Assembly: GCA_037440545.1 (NCBI GenBank)
Contig: JBBITX010000031.1
Coordinates: 1 to 18,358 of the forward strand
Direction: 5' to 3'
Length of the DNA stretch: 18,358 bases
Origin: JAVZIQ01 sp037440545
Lineage (GTDB): Archaea > Thermoproteota > Bathyarchaeia > Bathyarchaeales > Bathycorpusculaceae
Part shown: in pieces, positions 1-7,249 of the stretch
Position numbering within the stretch: the stretch's first letter is position 1
How the letters are laid out: each line of letters opens with the position of its first letter
Position numbers and translations under genes: made by a program
The notes under the pieces: model-generated
Databases searched by the model: none
Seen by the model: only the letters and a program-made list of their open reading frames with translations
What the model was told of the DNA's origin: nothing

Positions 1-677
1 CCAAAGGCAACTACGGTAGAGCCTATGACTACCGGAGGGACTCCGATACTTAAGGCAATATACGATGAAGAATCCACAATGAAATAAGAGGTTAAAACAA
101 CAAGGGCTATTCCTAAAAGTGTAAAGAGCATGTATCTAGGCAGCCTTCTATGCTCTTCTCCAAGGGAGCCTTCATCCTTTATATTTCTAACTTTTGAAAG
201 TTGGTAAACATAAAATATGAAAATTGCCAGCATTATAACACCGATGAATCTGCTTGCATACCCTATATAAAGCAGAATTATAGGAATGGCAGAAGCTATA
301 AAAAGTCCAAAATATAGTGTTCCCACCTCTTCCCTCGTTATAACTGGAGCAAGTTTAACGCTTTCAGAACTTTTTAAAGTTACAAGCAAAAAGCATATGC
401 CTAGTATTAGGCATATGTTAACAATGTTTGAGCCTAAAACATTTCCTATGGCTACTCCTATGCTTTCCCCGCTTACTGCTGCGAAGATGGAGACACAAAG
501 CTCTGGAAGAGAAGTTGAGAACGCAACTAAAATAAAGCCTACCGTTGTTTTTCCAAAACCCGTGATGTCCGCCACCTTAACCGTGTTTGTTATAGCCCAG
601 TCGCTTGCTTTATCTAAGAGGATAAGGGATAACAGAAGAACAACCCCGTTACCCAGCAGTCCCCATTCTTCGAACAA
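1..677 (-). CDS. Sodium/calcium exchanger family membrane protein (partial, 3' end missing)
   Basis: An integral membrane cation/Ca2+ antiporter-like protein; 225 codons are visible and the gene runs off the left edge. After an N-terminal hydrophobic helix containing LLDKASDW, residues about 45-90 carry the alpha-1 repeat signature of the CaCA superfamily (FSTSLPELCVSIFAAVSG, then AIGNVLGSNIVN), which contributes the ion-binding carboxylate (Glu in SLPE) and Asn residues. Several more hydrophobic helices follow. The visible end (GVPPVVIGSTVVAFG) is the beginning of the second, inverted alpha-2 repeat. The start is TTG at 677, because an AGGTGAGG ribosome binding site lies just upstream and an in-frame stop lies 9 bases before it. 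It is divergent from the MBL-fold gene, with a TATA-like element between them. Family assignment is firm; the transported ion (Ca2+, Na+ or another) cannot be read from sequence. Confidence 0.88.
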   Translation of the reverse strand, partial: MFEEWGLLGNGVVLLLSLILLDKASDWAITNTVKVADITGFGKTTVGFILVAFSTSLPELCVSIFAAVSGESIGVAIGNVLGSNIVNICLILGICFLLVTLKSSESVKLAPVITREEVGTLYFGLFIASAIPIILLYIGYASRFIGVIMLAIFIFYVYQLSKVRNIKDEGSLGEEHRRLPRYMLFTLLGIALVVLTSYFIVDSSSYIALSIGVPPVVIGSTVVAF

Positions 678-719
678 GAGGCCTCACCTAAACTTTCCCT
701 TTAATTGAGCGAGCTACAA

Positions 720-727
720 TTTTAAAA
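720..727. promoter_or_regulatory. Symmetric TATA-like element between the exchanger and MBL-fold genes
   Basis: TTTTAAAA is an 8-bp perfect palindrome in the only AT-rich patch between the two divergent genes. With the usual archaeal TATA-to-start distance of about 26 bases, transcription leftward would begin near 697, giving a 20-base leader containing the AGGTGAGG site. Rightward it would begin near 750, about 46 bases before the ATG at 796. Functional use is inferred. Confidence 0.45.
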
Positions 728-795
728 ACATTTTGAGGAACTATGCACATGGAAAAGGGTAAAGCAAAAATTGTTGGAGCGCCATAGCCATAAAC

Positions 796-1632
796 ATGGC
801 CGGAGTTCAAATAATCTTCCTCGGAACAGGCGGAGGAAGATTCACAACAATCACACAGAAGAGGCGGACAGCTGGAATACGCATAATAGACGAAAACTTA
901 AACTTACATTTGGACCCTGGACCAGGGGCTCTAGTATACTCTGTCAATGAAGGTTTAGACCCTCAGAAAATCAACGCTATATTTGTCTCTCACGCTCATC
1001 CAGACCACTACACAGACGCAGAGGTTTTAATTGAAGCCATGACAAAAGGCATGACTAAAAAGCGTGGAGTGCTTGCTGCTTCAAAAAGCGTTTTAAAAGG
1101 AAGCAAAATCTGCGAACCCTCAATTTCGAAGTATCATCAGCAGATGCTGGAACAATTAATTGAAGCGGTTCCAAACCTAAAATTTCAGGTTTCAGAAATA
1201 TTAGTTCACGTTGCAGAAGCTAGGCATACAGATCCAGACGCTGTTGGATTTAGGTTTGAAACAAAAGATTGGGGAGACTTCGCCTACACAAGCGACACCG
1301 AATACTTTGAAGGCATAGGAAAATATTATGAAGGCGTTAGGCTTCTGATGCTTTGTGTTATGCGTCCAGCTGGAAAACCTTGGGAAGGCCACATGACAAC
1401 AGATGACGCCGTTAAAATCATTGAGGAAACACAGCCTGAGCAGGCTGTATTAACCCACCTTGGAATGCAGATGATATTCACCGGGCCTACTAAGGAAGCA
1501 AAGCGTATCGAGGAAAAAACAGGCGTCCCCACAGTGGCTGCAACAGATGGAACGCAGATAACTTTCGGAGAAACCCTAAACTTTCAAGTAAGAGGCGTCA
1601 AAACAAAACAGGGACTGAACAAATTCTTTTAA
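796..1632 (+). CDS. MBL-fold (metallo-beta-lactamase superfamily) metal-dependent hydrolase
   Basis: A 278-residue single-domain metallo-beta-lactamase-fold protein, probably cytosolic. It begins with the typical first strand and glycine loop (IIFLGTGGGRF). It carries the metal-binding motif HAHPDH at residues 66-71, a further His in EARHTD near 143, an Asp in YTSDTEYF near 180, and a C-terminal His in LTHLGMQM. These are the two-metal ligands expected for an active phosphodiesterase or hydrolase of this fold. The overall layout resembles archaeal RNase Z/PhnP-like small hydrolases, but the substrate is unknown. ATG at 796 is used because an in-frame stop lies at 760-762. The stop is 35 bases before pyrH, on the same strand, so the two are probably co-transcribed. 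Confidence 0.85.
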   Translation: MAGVQIIFLGTGGGRFTTITQKRRTAGIRIIDENLNLHLDPGPGALVYSVNEGLDPQKINAIFVSHAHPDHYTDAEVLIEAMTKGMTKKRGVLAASKSVLKGSKICEPSISKYHQQMLEQLIEAVPNLKFQVSEILVHVAEARHTDPDAVGFRFETKDWGDFAYTSDTEYFEGIGKYYEGVRLLMLCVMRPAGKPWEGHMTTDDAVKIIEETQPEQAVLTHLGMQMIFTGPTKEAKRIEEKTGVPTVAATDGTQITFGETLNFQVRGVKTKQGLNKFF

Positions 1633-1667
1633 AACGTGTTAATCATAATTTAGCCGAGGCCACAGGA

Positions 1668-2342
1668 ATGAAAATCGTATTGAGAGTGGGCGGCTCAGTC
1701 ATCGCCAGTCCAGTAAACATCGAACTTATAAAGAAATATGCAGAAATTATAAAGTTTCTAAATCAGAAAGAAAATGAGATAGCTGTCGTGGTGGGCGGAG
1801 GAGCCCTAGCAAGAGAGTTTATAGAAATTGCAAAAAAGTTGGGACTTGAAACCAAAGATCAAGATGAGTTAGCAATATTAGTTTCCAGGCTTTATGCCCA
1901 ACTGTTGGCCAAAAAACTAGGCGGAACCTGCTGCCAAAAAATTCCATTAACAATAGAGGAAGCAGTGAAATGCCTAAAAAAAGGGAAAATCGCAGTTTTA
2001 GGAGGCCTAAAACCAGGCATGACAACGGACACTGTCGCAGCAATACTGGCTGACCGTATTAAAGCCGACTTGTTAATTAAGGCCACAGACCAAGAAGGAG
2101 TTTATAATAAGGATCCTAGGAAAAATCCGGACGCCGTTAAACTCGACAAGTTGAACTTTGAAGATTTATCCAAGGTTTTAGCTCAAAACACTCATATAGC
2201 TGGAATACACCAAATTTTAGACCCGGAAGCTGTCAAGGTTTTAAGGGTTAAACGCTTAAAAGTTGTGGTTTTAAACGGATTTAAACCAGAAAACATTTTA
2301 GCTGCAGCCGAGGGAAAGAATATAGGAACAGTTATAGAGTAA
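1668..2342 (+). CDS. pyrH: Archaeal-type UMP kinase (amino acid kinase fold)
   Basis: A cytosolic enzyme of pyrimidine nucleotide synthesis that phosphorylates UMP to UDP with ATP. The 224-residue length fits archaeal UMP kinases. It shows the amino acid kinase landmarks: VGGSVI near the N-terminus, the VVVGGGALARE phosphate loop about residues 41-51, the GMTTDTVAAILADRI nucleotide/UMP-binding segment about 117-131, and ATDQEGVYNKDP about 140-151. The C-terminus (GTVIE) matches the usual family ending. The isopentenyl phosphate kinase alternative is unlikely because that family's characteristic His-containing GSFGH loop is absent. It follows the MBL-fold hydrolase on the same strand, with no sign of separate regulation. 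Confidence 0.9.
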   Translation: MKIVLRVGGSVIASPVNIELIKKYAEIIKFLNQKENEIAVVVGGGALAREFIEIAKKLGLETKDQDELAILVSRLYAQLLAKKLGGTCCQKIPLTIEEAVKCLKKGKIAVLGGLKPGMTTDTVAAILADRIKADLLIKATDQEGVYNKDPRKNPDAVKLDKLNFEDLSKVLAQNTHIAGIHQILDPEAVKVLRVKRLKVVVLNGFKPENILAAAEGKNIGTVIE

Positions 2343-2541
2343 ACTTATTGGGAAGTTTAAATTTATATAATTTATATATTGCTTAAGCGTTGGGGTTTTT
2401 AATCTGTCCTAGCACAGTTTTAAAGAGAATAATGTTGTTCTCTTAAATTTAGTGTAGTTTTTGCTTTTGCGTAAAGTTTATATAAAGTGCATATTGTATA
2501 TTTATGCGCGTTCCACATCATAGCTGTAGGTTTGCCTATTA
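2343..2541. other. AT-rich intergenic region with two overlapping imperfect hairpins
   Basis: No convincing gene is present between the convergent ends of pyrH and the aldolase-family gene. TATA-like runs are seen at about 2358-2380 (TTTATATAATTTATATATT) and 2476-2486 (AGTTTATATAA). Between them are an inverted repeat around 2399-2425 (TTTAATCTGT ... ACAGTTTTAAA) and another at 2423-2444 (AAGAGAA loop TTCTCTT). These share bases, so they are mutually exclusive folds. T-runs at 2396-2400 and 2457-2463 could terminate pyrH transcription. A small RNA driven by one of the TATA runs is possible but not shown. Confidence 0.4.
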
Positions 2542-3588
2542 TTATTTCTCCTTTAAACGTTCGTAATTCATTCTGCCCATGAAAAACTCTTCGTAGGGTG
2601 CTTCTCTAATGGCTATCCCTGCCATCATCATCATTATCTTGGTTTGCTCCATATCATGAATGTACAGCTTCATGCAGGGTTGTCTTGTAACGCCGCCATT
2701 TCCACCTATCAACCATTGATAAAATTTGTGCTGAGTCCAATGGTATGTGCCCAGCTGCGCTGTAGGCGCGAACTGCATTTCGAATATCACCCTAGCGGGC
2801 GTAATTTTCCAATAGATTTCCATCGCCTCATCCATTTTACCTTCCAACATTAAGTTGAAGTACTTCACTAGATGCTCGCCAAATACTTCGTATGGCCCGG
2901 CGCCTATCCATTGCTGTCCGTATGCCAAAAAATTTAGAGGCAGAAATCTCTCTTGGGGCATTGAGACCAAAACCTTGTCGCCAAAACGGCGAACACATTC
3001 GGCGGCCAGTCCGGGCTCACCGATCTTTACCGCCACCACATTGTCGAAGTCCGCGAACCGCTCCATAAGGTTTGGGGGAAATCCGCTCACATGAAACCTT
3101 TCAAAGTTATACTGGGGATGGGGATAGAGAGTTATAGCGAGGTTGGTAGATTCACACATTTCCTCGGTGATCTTATAAATCTCTTCTTCTGATTTGGGGT
3201 AATAATTAGGCGAATAGCCGAGTAACGCACTGTCGCAGCCTACCTTCTCGGCGTGCTTGAGCATCTCGAAGTTCTTCTCCATGCTGTCGAAAAGTATTGG
3301 GACCGACACTAAAATCTTGTCCTTGGCCTCGTCAGCTACTATCTCTACGAACTTTTTGGCTTCTTCAAAGGTCAATCCAGCCTCACATGTACAGAGAGTA
3401 GAGTAAAATCCGTGTTTTATGCTTTGTCGGACATCCCATCTAATGCCTTCTTCATCAAGTTCCGATAAATCTGGTGTGAACGAAGGGATGGTTTCATTCT
3501 CCACCCCTTTCATGTTCTCTTTCGCCCACTTCTTTAATTTCGATTTTTTAACTCTTGATCTTTTAATTGGAGCCACAATTCTCCCCAT
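2542..3588 (-). CDS. Dihydrodipicolinate synthase / N-acetylneuraminate lyase family protein (class I aldolase)
   Basis: A 348-residue TIM-barrel aldolase-family protein, longer than the usual ~290 residues because of a basic, lysine-rich N-terminal extension (about residues 1-30). The Schiff-base lysine is K188 in NVVAVKIGEPG, and the proton-relay tyrosine is probably Y155 in ITLYPHP, where classical members have YNxP. The substrate carboxylate-binding GTTGE segment of DapA is replaced by CTCEAG (about 66-71), so the substrate is probably not that of lysine biosynthesis. A role in breakdown of a 2-keto sugar acid or an aromatic compound is an inference. ATG 3588 has a TATA-like box about 30 bases upstream, fitting a very short leader. 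It stands alone with no co-directional neighbour. Confidence 0.82.
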   Translation of the reverse strand: MGRIVAPIKRSRVKKSKLKKWAKENMKGVENETIPSFTPDLSELDEEGIRWDVRQSIKHGFYSTLCTCEAGLTFEEAKKFVEIVADEAKDKILVSVPILFDSMEKNFEMLKHAEKVGCDSALLGYSPNYYPKSEEEIYKITEEMCESTNLAITLYPHPQYNFERFHVSGFPPNLMERFADFDNVVAVKIGEPGLAAECVRRFGDKVLVSMPQERFLPLNFLAYGQQWIGAGPYEVFGEHLVKYFNLMLEGKMDEAMEIYWKITPARVIFEMQFAPTAQLGTYHWTQHKFYQWLIGGNGGVTRQPCMKLYIHDMEQTKIMMMMAGIAIREAPYEEFFMGRMNYERLKEK

Positions 3589-3613
3589 TTTTTATATTTT
3601 CAGCATTTGCAAC

Positions 3614-3626
3614 GCTTATAAAATTT
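3614..3626 (-). promoter_or_regulatory. TATA box of the aldolase-family gene
   Basis: Read on the minus strand, this is AAAATTTTATAAG, centred about 32 bases before the ATG at 3588. That predicts a transcript with a leader of only a few bases. Assignment rests on spacing and composition only. Confidence 0.5.
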
Positions 3627-3631
3627 TTTGA

Positions 3632-4030
3632 TCAATGGCTAATCCATGATGCCGTCAGAATTATTGGTTCGGCAAGGTCGACCGGATTTACTCAGCATAT
3701 CATTCAGCTATGTGACCTATCCTGTGGTGGATGACGTTCATTGTAGCGCCATTGATGGGCATAATGAGACGCTTTTTATCGAACAAATGCAGCATTTGCT
3801 TGTTGGGGACTCATAGGAAGCCTATGTGCTATAGCATTCCTGAAGCGGGTTGGGAAAAAGCTAGGGAAAACAATCCCCCCTTTTGGCTAATAATATTAAT
3901 AGATACAGTTGCTTCCCTCTCCATTTTACGAAAATCCAGTCTCGGCGCCTTTGGCTGAACTTAATCATACCTCGATAACATTGATTTACCGCAAGTCTTA
4001 TTTTTAGAGCGGGTTAGAGTTGAAACCGAA
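3632..4030. other. Gene-poor stretch with coding-like scraps
   Basis: No recognisable intact gene. A 55-codon plus-strand frame from ATG 3649 to the stop at 3814-3816 and a 75-codon plus-strand frame at 3731-3958 are open but match nothing I know. On the minus strand, one frame between about 3925 and 3710 reads as coding-like segments (for example ISQKGGLFSLAFSQPASGML) broken by several stops, as expected from a decayed gene. A T-rich patch near 3997-4007 may be the TATA region of the downstream plus-strand gene. Confidence 0.4.
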
Positions 4031-4043
4031 AGGAGGTAGATAA

Positions 4044-4520
4044 ATGAGTCCATCTGAAGAAGAGTTAAAAGTCGATGTCTCAAACGTCTCTCTTTCTGAT
4101 ATCAATGATCATGAGTTTTCCCTGTCTAGTTTCAAAGGCAAGCCCCTTATCTTGTCTGGCGGAGGAGGTATGGCAGCAATGGAGGAGGCGAAGAAATGGA
4201 GAAAGGCGCTTGAGAAAGAGTACGGAGCTCGCAAAGATCTTAAATATGTTGAATTAGCATTTATTGGAAAACTTCCCCCATTTTTTCCAAAGCAATTCAT
4301 AAAAAATAACATAATGAAGGATGTAATGAAGGAAGGTTTTCCTACCCCGCCTTTGATCGACTGGGATGGAAATGCAGCGAAGATTTTAGGCGTTACAAAA
4401 CCTGACCTCTGCTATGTCTTCGTGATAGATAAGCAGGGGTTCCTTCGCTATAAACTGGTTGAGAAGTACTCAGAAAAGGGTTTGAGCAAAGTGAAGGCGC
4501 AAGTAGAGAAATTGATATAG
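4044..4520 (+). CDS. Thioredoxin-fold (redoxin/AhpC-TSA-like) protein lacking the active-site cysteine
   Basis: A 158-residue protein with peroxiredoxin/TlpA-like layout: an N-terminal beta region (VSLSDINDHEFSLSSFKGKPLIL), a helix after the expected active site, and a C-terminal YVFVIDKQGFLRYKL strand pair typical of the fold (about residues 124-138). Where redoxins carry a peroxidatic Cys or CxxC after the second strand, this one has GGGGMAAMEE (about 39-48). Its only cysteine is C123, just before the late strand, so standard peroxidase or disulfide chemistry is unlikely. It may be a binding or structural derivative. The ATG at 4044 is fixed by a strong AAAGGAGGT site 7 bases upstream. It stands alone next to a broken flavodoxin-type gene. 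Confidence 0.6.
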   Translation: MSPSEEELKVDVSNVSLSDINDHEFSLSSFKGKPLILSGGGGMAAMEEAKKWRKALEKEYGARKDLKYVELAFIGKLPPFFPKQFIKNNIMKDVMKEGFPTPPLIDWDGNAAKILGVTKPDLCYVFVIDKQGFLRYKLVEKYSEKGLSKVKAQVEKLI

Positions 4521-4601
4521 CCACCTAACTTATTTTAAAAGGAATCAGGGAATCCATGCCGCCCTTCGAGCACGATATCCACGAGTTCTAATGATGTTCG
4601 C

Positions 4602-4827
4602 AAATATATACGCCTTTAGGGATTGTGTTCGCGGAAGAATTCGTGCGCATTCACTATTGGTAGTGGTGGGCAGGTTATCGCGCTCGATAGCATAGAGAAA
4701 AATCCTAAGCAACTTTAACCCGATGTGGATAAAACCTGGTATAGCTATACATGAAGCGCCTAGCGAGAAAGATATAGAACAGGCTAGAACGCTTGGCCTA
4801 AAAATTGCAAAAGCCCCTGCCAAGTAA
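4602..4827 (+). pseudogene. Remnant of a flavodoxin-fold FMN/NAD(P)H reductase (C-terminal part)
   Basis: Two reading frames together give the C-terminal half of a flavodoxin/NAD(P)H:quinone-oxidoreductase-like protein. From 4602 the frame holds KYIRL, a TAG stop, then AFTIGSGGQVIALDSI, which parallels the family's AFTxGGSxxGGQExxLxSI segment, and ends at TAA near 4710. The rest continues in another frame from 4723 to the TAA at 4825-4827 (PGIAIHEAPSEKDIEQARTL), a classic flavodoxin-family C-terminus. The internal stop, the frameshift and the missing N-terminal FMN-binding loop show that the gene is dead. Assignment is by recognition of these motifs only. Confidence 0.6.
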
Positions 4828-5310
4828 GTGTCTATTAACATTTAGCAAATCCCATTTTTATTCCATTTTTTATTTTAATGTTTTTGATTAGTATCTTTCT
4901 TGACGTTAGTGCGCTTACGAATTGCCACCTTCCGCCATGCTTTTTAGGGCTTCTATTTTTGCCTCTTTAACTATGGCTGACTATTCCAGGGCGCATGCCC
5001 GCGCATAGGAAGGGCTCGCGCGCGATACTTTGCTTTCAAGGGAAACCTACGCGAGTAAAAGAAAAGTCATCCAAAAAAATACGCGCTGAGTTTCTGCAGC
5101 TCGAGCGGAGCCACGTTCCAGCTAGTTATAGAATGAGGCCTACAGGGCCTAAAAACCACAACAATTTTAAAGGCTTCATGTAATCGCTTGGCGAATGAAA
5201 ACGGAAAAGGGGGTTTGCGGGAGAATTCACCAGAAGTTACTGATAAGACCGGCCATTGCATATTTGAAGAAACAATTTATCCATCCATTAATAAAGTATC
5301 TAGAAAGGTA
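4828..5310. other. Gene-poor stretch, locally GC-rich, with degenerate coding scraps
   Basis: Nothing intact is recognised. A T-rich block at about 4855-4890 could be a terminator. On the minus strand, 4915-4977 reads AIVKEAKIEALKSMAEGGNS and then stop, which looks like the end of a helical protein but has an in-frame stop immediately upstream. The patch 4985-5035 is unusually rich in CpG-containing GCGC motifs compared with its neighbours. A 62-codon open frame at 4995-5183 matches nothing I know and has no convincing ribosome binding site. The picture fits decayed foreign DNA. Confidence 0.4.
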
Positions 5311-5317
5311 ATGCAGT

Positions 5318-6739
5318 TTGGCTTTAAGGGTTGGAAGCGTGGGCTTTCCCATGGAAATGTTCTCTCACGGTAAAAAGCCGAGTGTAACATTAGGAATAAT
5401 AATTGTAAACTTTGTCGTGTATCTCATAACCTCTTATGGTAATCTTTTTCTTGAAATAAGTGATTACTGGGTAAGCGCTGGCGGTTTTGCTCCTTCGCTT
5501 ATTTTGAATTTTTCCCACTGGTACAGGTTATTTACTTCCATGTTTCTCCATGCAGACTTTTTCCACATACTTTTTAACATGTACTTCCTTTATGTTTTCG
5601 GGAAAGCTGTTGAAAACGTTCTTAGTAAGCCTGGATATCTAGCTCTCTATTTGATTTCAGGTATTTTAGCCTGCATGTTTCACACGGCCTTCAGCTTTCT
5701 AGAGGGGATTTCAGCATATATTATTCCTGCGATAGGAGCTTCAGGCGCTATAAGCGGAGTTTTAGGCGCATATCTAATTCTTTATCCAGGCACATCGCTT
5801 ATTATGGGTCTGCCTGTCATCATATTCCCAATGTTCTTTAGAGTTAGGGCAGCTTACTACCTAATTTTTTGGTTTGCAACCCAACTGGTTTACGGCTACG
5901 CCAGAGCGGCTGGAGGTACAGCTGTCTTCGCCCATGCTGGAGGTTTCCTTGCAGGCATCGCAATGCTACTAATAGTGGTAAACCGGGAGAAAATCAGCCA
6001 TTATAGATCAGCAATGCATTTTTATTCTCCTCCATATTTAACGCTGACACGTTCCAAAGGTGAAGGATTAAGCTTCACATCGAAAGTTATTATTGGATTG
6101 TTAACAGCTTCCCTCTTGGCAGGTACCGCTTACGCTTCAACAGGACTTTCAATTCAGGGAAGCATCAAGTCCGTAACCTTTCAGTATACTTGTCAAGGAA
6201 CTCCTCACATAGACTTTGTCGGGTTACAACTGCCTAACATTGAAGCCTATGCTGCTGAAACAGCTTTGGACACAACAAGGGTTTTATTAAACAGATTGGC
6301 TTCAGCCAATTTGATTTATAACAAAGACAAGGCATGTGAAGAGTTTAATTTAGCAGGGTTGAATGTCACATCGCCTATTAGGGTTTCCTTTGGAGTTTAC
6401 GTTGCAGATGTTAACGTTAATACAAGCATATACTACTTTAAAGGCAGATATGGCTTCGACGGCTTTCTCGATTATGGAGAAGGAAGTTTAACAACGCAAG
6501 TTATATATGTTCAAACAGGTTGGGGTGCTCCAAGAATTATTTTAGGTGAGCCCGTTACATACAACTTTGAAATAGCCTCTCAAACAGTAAACCTTACAGA
6601 AATCACACGTTACACTGGCATAACTTCATCTTTCATCACAATTATAGCCCTCTTCACCTTGACGACTAAAGATAAGGAGCTTACACTTATAAGTGAAAAG
6701 CCTGAAACTTTTTCAGGCTACCTCAGCTATCCCATATAA
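5318..6739 (+). CDS. Rhomboid family intramembrane serine protease with C-terminal extracytoplasmic domain
   Basis: A membrane-embedded protease that cuts transmembrane substrates. Residues 21-222 form the six-helix rhomboid core. HADFFHILFN (78-87) supplies the His/Asn of helix 2, GASGAISG (140-147) the catalytic Ser142, and FAHAGGFLAG (204-213) the catalytic His206. After a further hydrophobic helix (about 252-272) comes a ~160-residue polar region with two cysteines (C292, C340) and several N-x-S/T sites, then a last hydrophobic helix (about 434-450) and a short tail. Most archaeal rhomboids end after the core, so the extra, probably external domain is unusual and unrecognised. The start is uncertain: TTG 5318 has an AAGGT about 8 bases upstream, while ATG 5351 and 5357 are alternatives that would not touch the core. 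Confidence 0.88.
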   Translation: MALRVGSVGFPMEMFSHGKKPSVTLGIIIVNFVVYLITSYGNLFLEISDYWVSAGGFAPSLILNFSHWYRLFTSMFLHADFFHILFNMYFLYVFGKAVENVLSKPGYLALYLISGILACMFHTAFSFLEGISAYIIPAIGASGAISGVLGAYLILYPGTSLIMGLPVIIFPMFFRVRAAYYLIFWFATQLVYGYARAAGGTAVFAHAGGFLAGIAMLLIVVNREKISHYRSAMHFYSPPYLTLTRSKGEGLSFTSKVIIGLLTASLLAGTAYASTGLSIQGSIKSVTFQYTCQGTPHIDFVGLQLPNIEAYAAETALDTTRVLLNRLASANLIYNKDKACEEFNLAGLNVTSPIRVSFGVYVADVNVNTSIYYFKGRYGFDGFLDYGEGSLTTQVIYVQTGWGAPRIILGEPVTYNFEIASQTVNLTEITRYTGITSSFITIIALFTLTTKDKELTLISEKPETFSGYLSYPI

Positions 6740-6799
6740 ATTAAATATTGAAATGATATTTAAGATAGGAGTTAAGGCGCAAAATAGTTGAGGCTTAGA

Positions 6800-7249
6800 A
6801 TGGTTAAGAGGACATACCCGAAACAGCCGATTTTAGGGGTTGGTGCAGTCATTATTCAAGATGGTAAGATTCTGCTTGAAAAACGGAAGGGAGAACCTGG
6901 AAAAGGAAAGTGGAGCATTCCAGGCGGTTTAGTGGAGCTTGGTGAAACTCTAGAAAACGCAGTTATTAGAGAGGTTAAAGAGGAGACAGGACTCGACGTG
7001 GATGATCCAAGGCTTATCGATGTCGTCGAAAGCATAATTAGAGACGATGAGGGAGATGTGAAATACCACTTTATCATCATTGACTACATTGTAAAGTTTA
7101 AGGGTGGAAACTTAAAAGCTTCAAGCGACGCTGAAGAACTCTTATGGGTGGATTTGGCTGAAGCGGAGAAATACGACTTGACGAGAACATTTAGGGCTTT
7201 CCTTCAAAGGAACATGGAGAAACTTGAAAAGCTTAATTCTTTTCATTAG
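6800..7249 (+). CDS. Nudix hydrolase
   Basis: A cytosolic pyrophosphohydrolase that cleaves nucleoside diphosphates linked to another moiety. In a 149-residue protein, residues 43-65 form a perfect Nudix box (G-x5-E-x7-REVKEETGL), with the metal-binding glutamates in REVKEE. The preceding KWSIPGG strand and the core strands are as in ADP-ribose or 8-oxo-dGTP type members. The substrate cannot be decided, although ADP-ribose pyrophosphatase-like enzymes are the commonest relatives. I start at ATG 6800 because TTGAGG lies 6 bases upstream; an in-frame TTG at 6788 would add four residues. Its 3' end overlaps the 3' end of the convergent herA gene by 17 bases. Confidence 0.88.
   Translation: MVKRTYPKQPILGVGAVIIQDGKILLEKRKGEPGKGKWSIPGGLVELGETLENAVIREVKEETGLDVDDPRLIDVVESIIRDDEGDVKYHFIIIDYIVKFKGGNLKASSDAEELLWVDLAEAEKYDLTRTFRAFLQRNMEKLEKLNSFH

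Noticed and set aside
286..708. 140-codon plus-strand open frame
   Set aside because: It is the antisense shadow of the Na+/Ca2+-exchanger gene, whose minus-strand translation has clear family motifs and a ribosome binding site.
743..787. 14-codon leader-like frame (MHMEKGKAKIVGAP) ahead of the MBL-fold gene
   Set aside because: Too short to judge, and nothing such as a codon bias or attenuator structure links it to regulation.
4545..4841. 98-codon minus-strand frame
   Set aside because: The plus strand here carries flavodoxin-family motifs in a broken gene; the minus frame has no motif or ribosome binding site.
4995..5261. Overlapping 62- to 64-codon frames on both strands
   Set aside because: Composition and lack of start signals do not support either; left as part of a gene-poor stretch.
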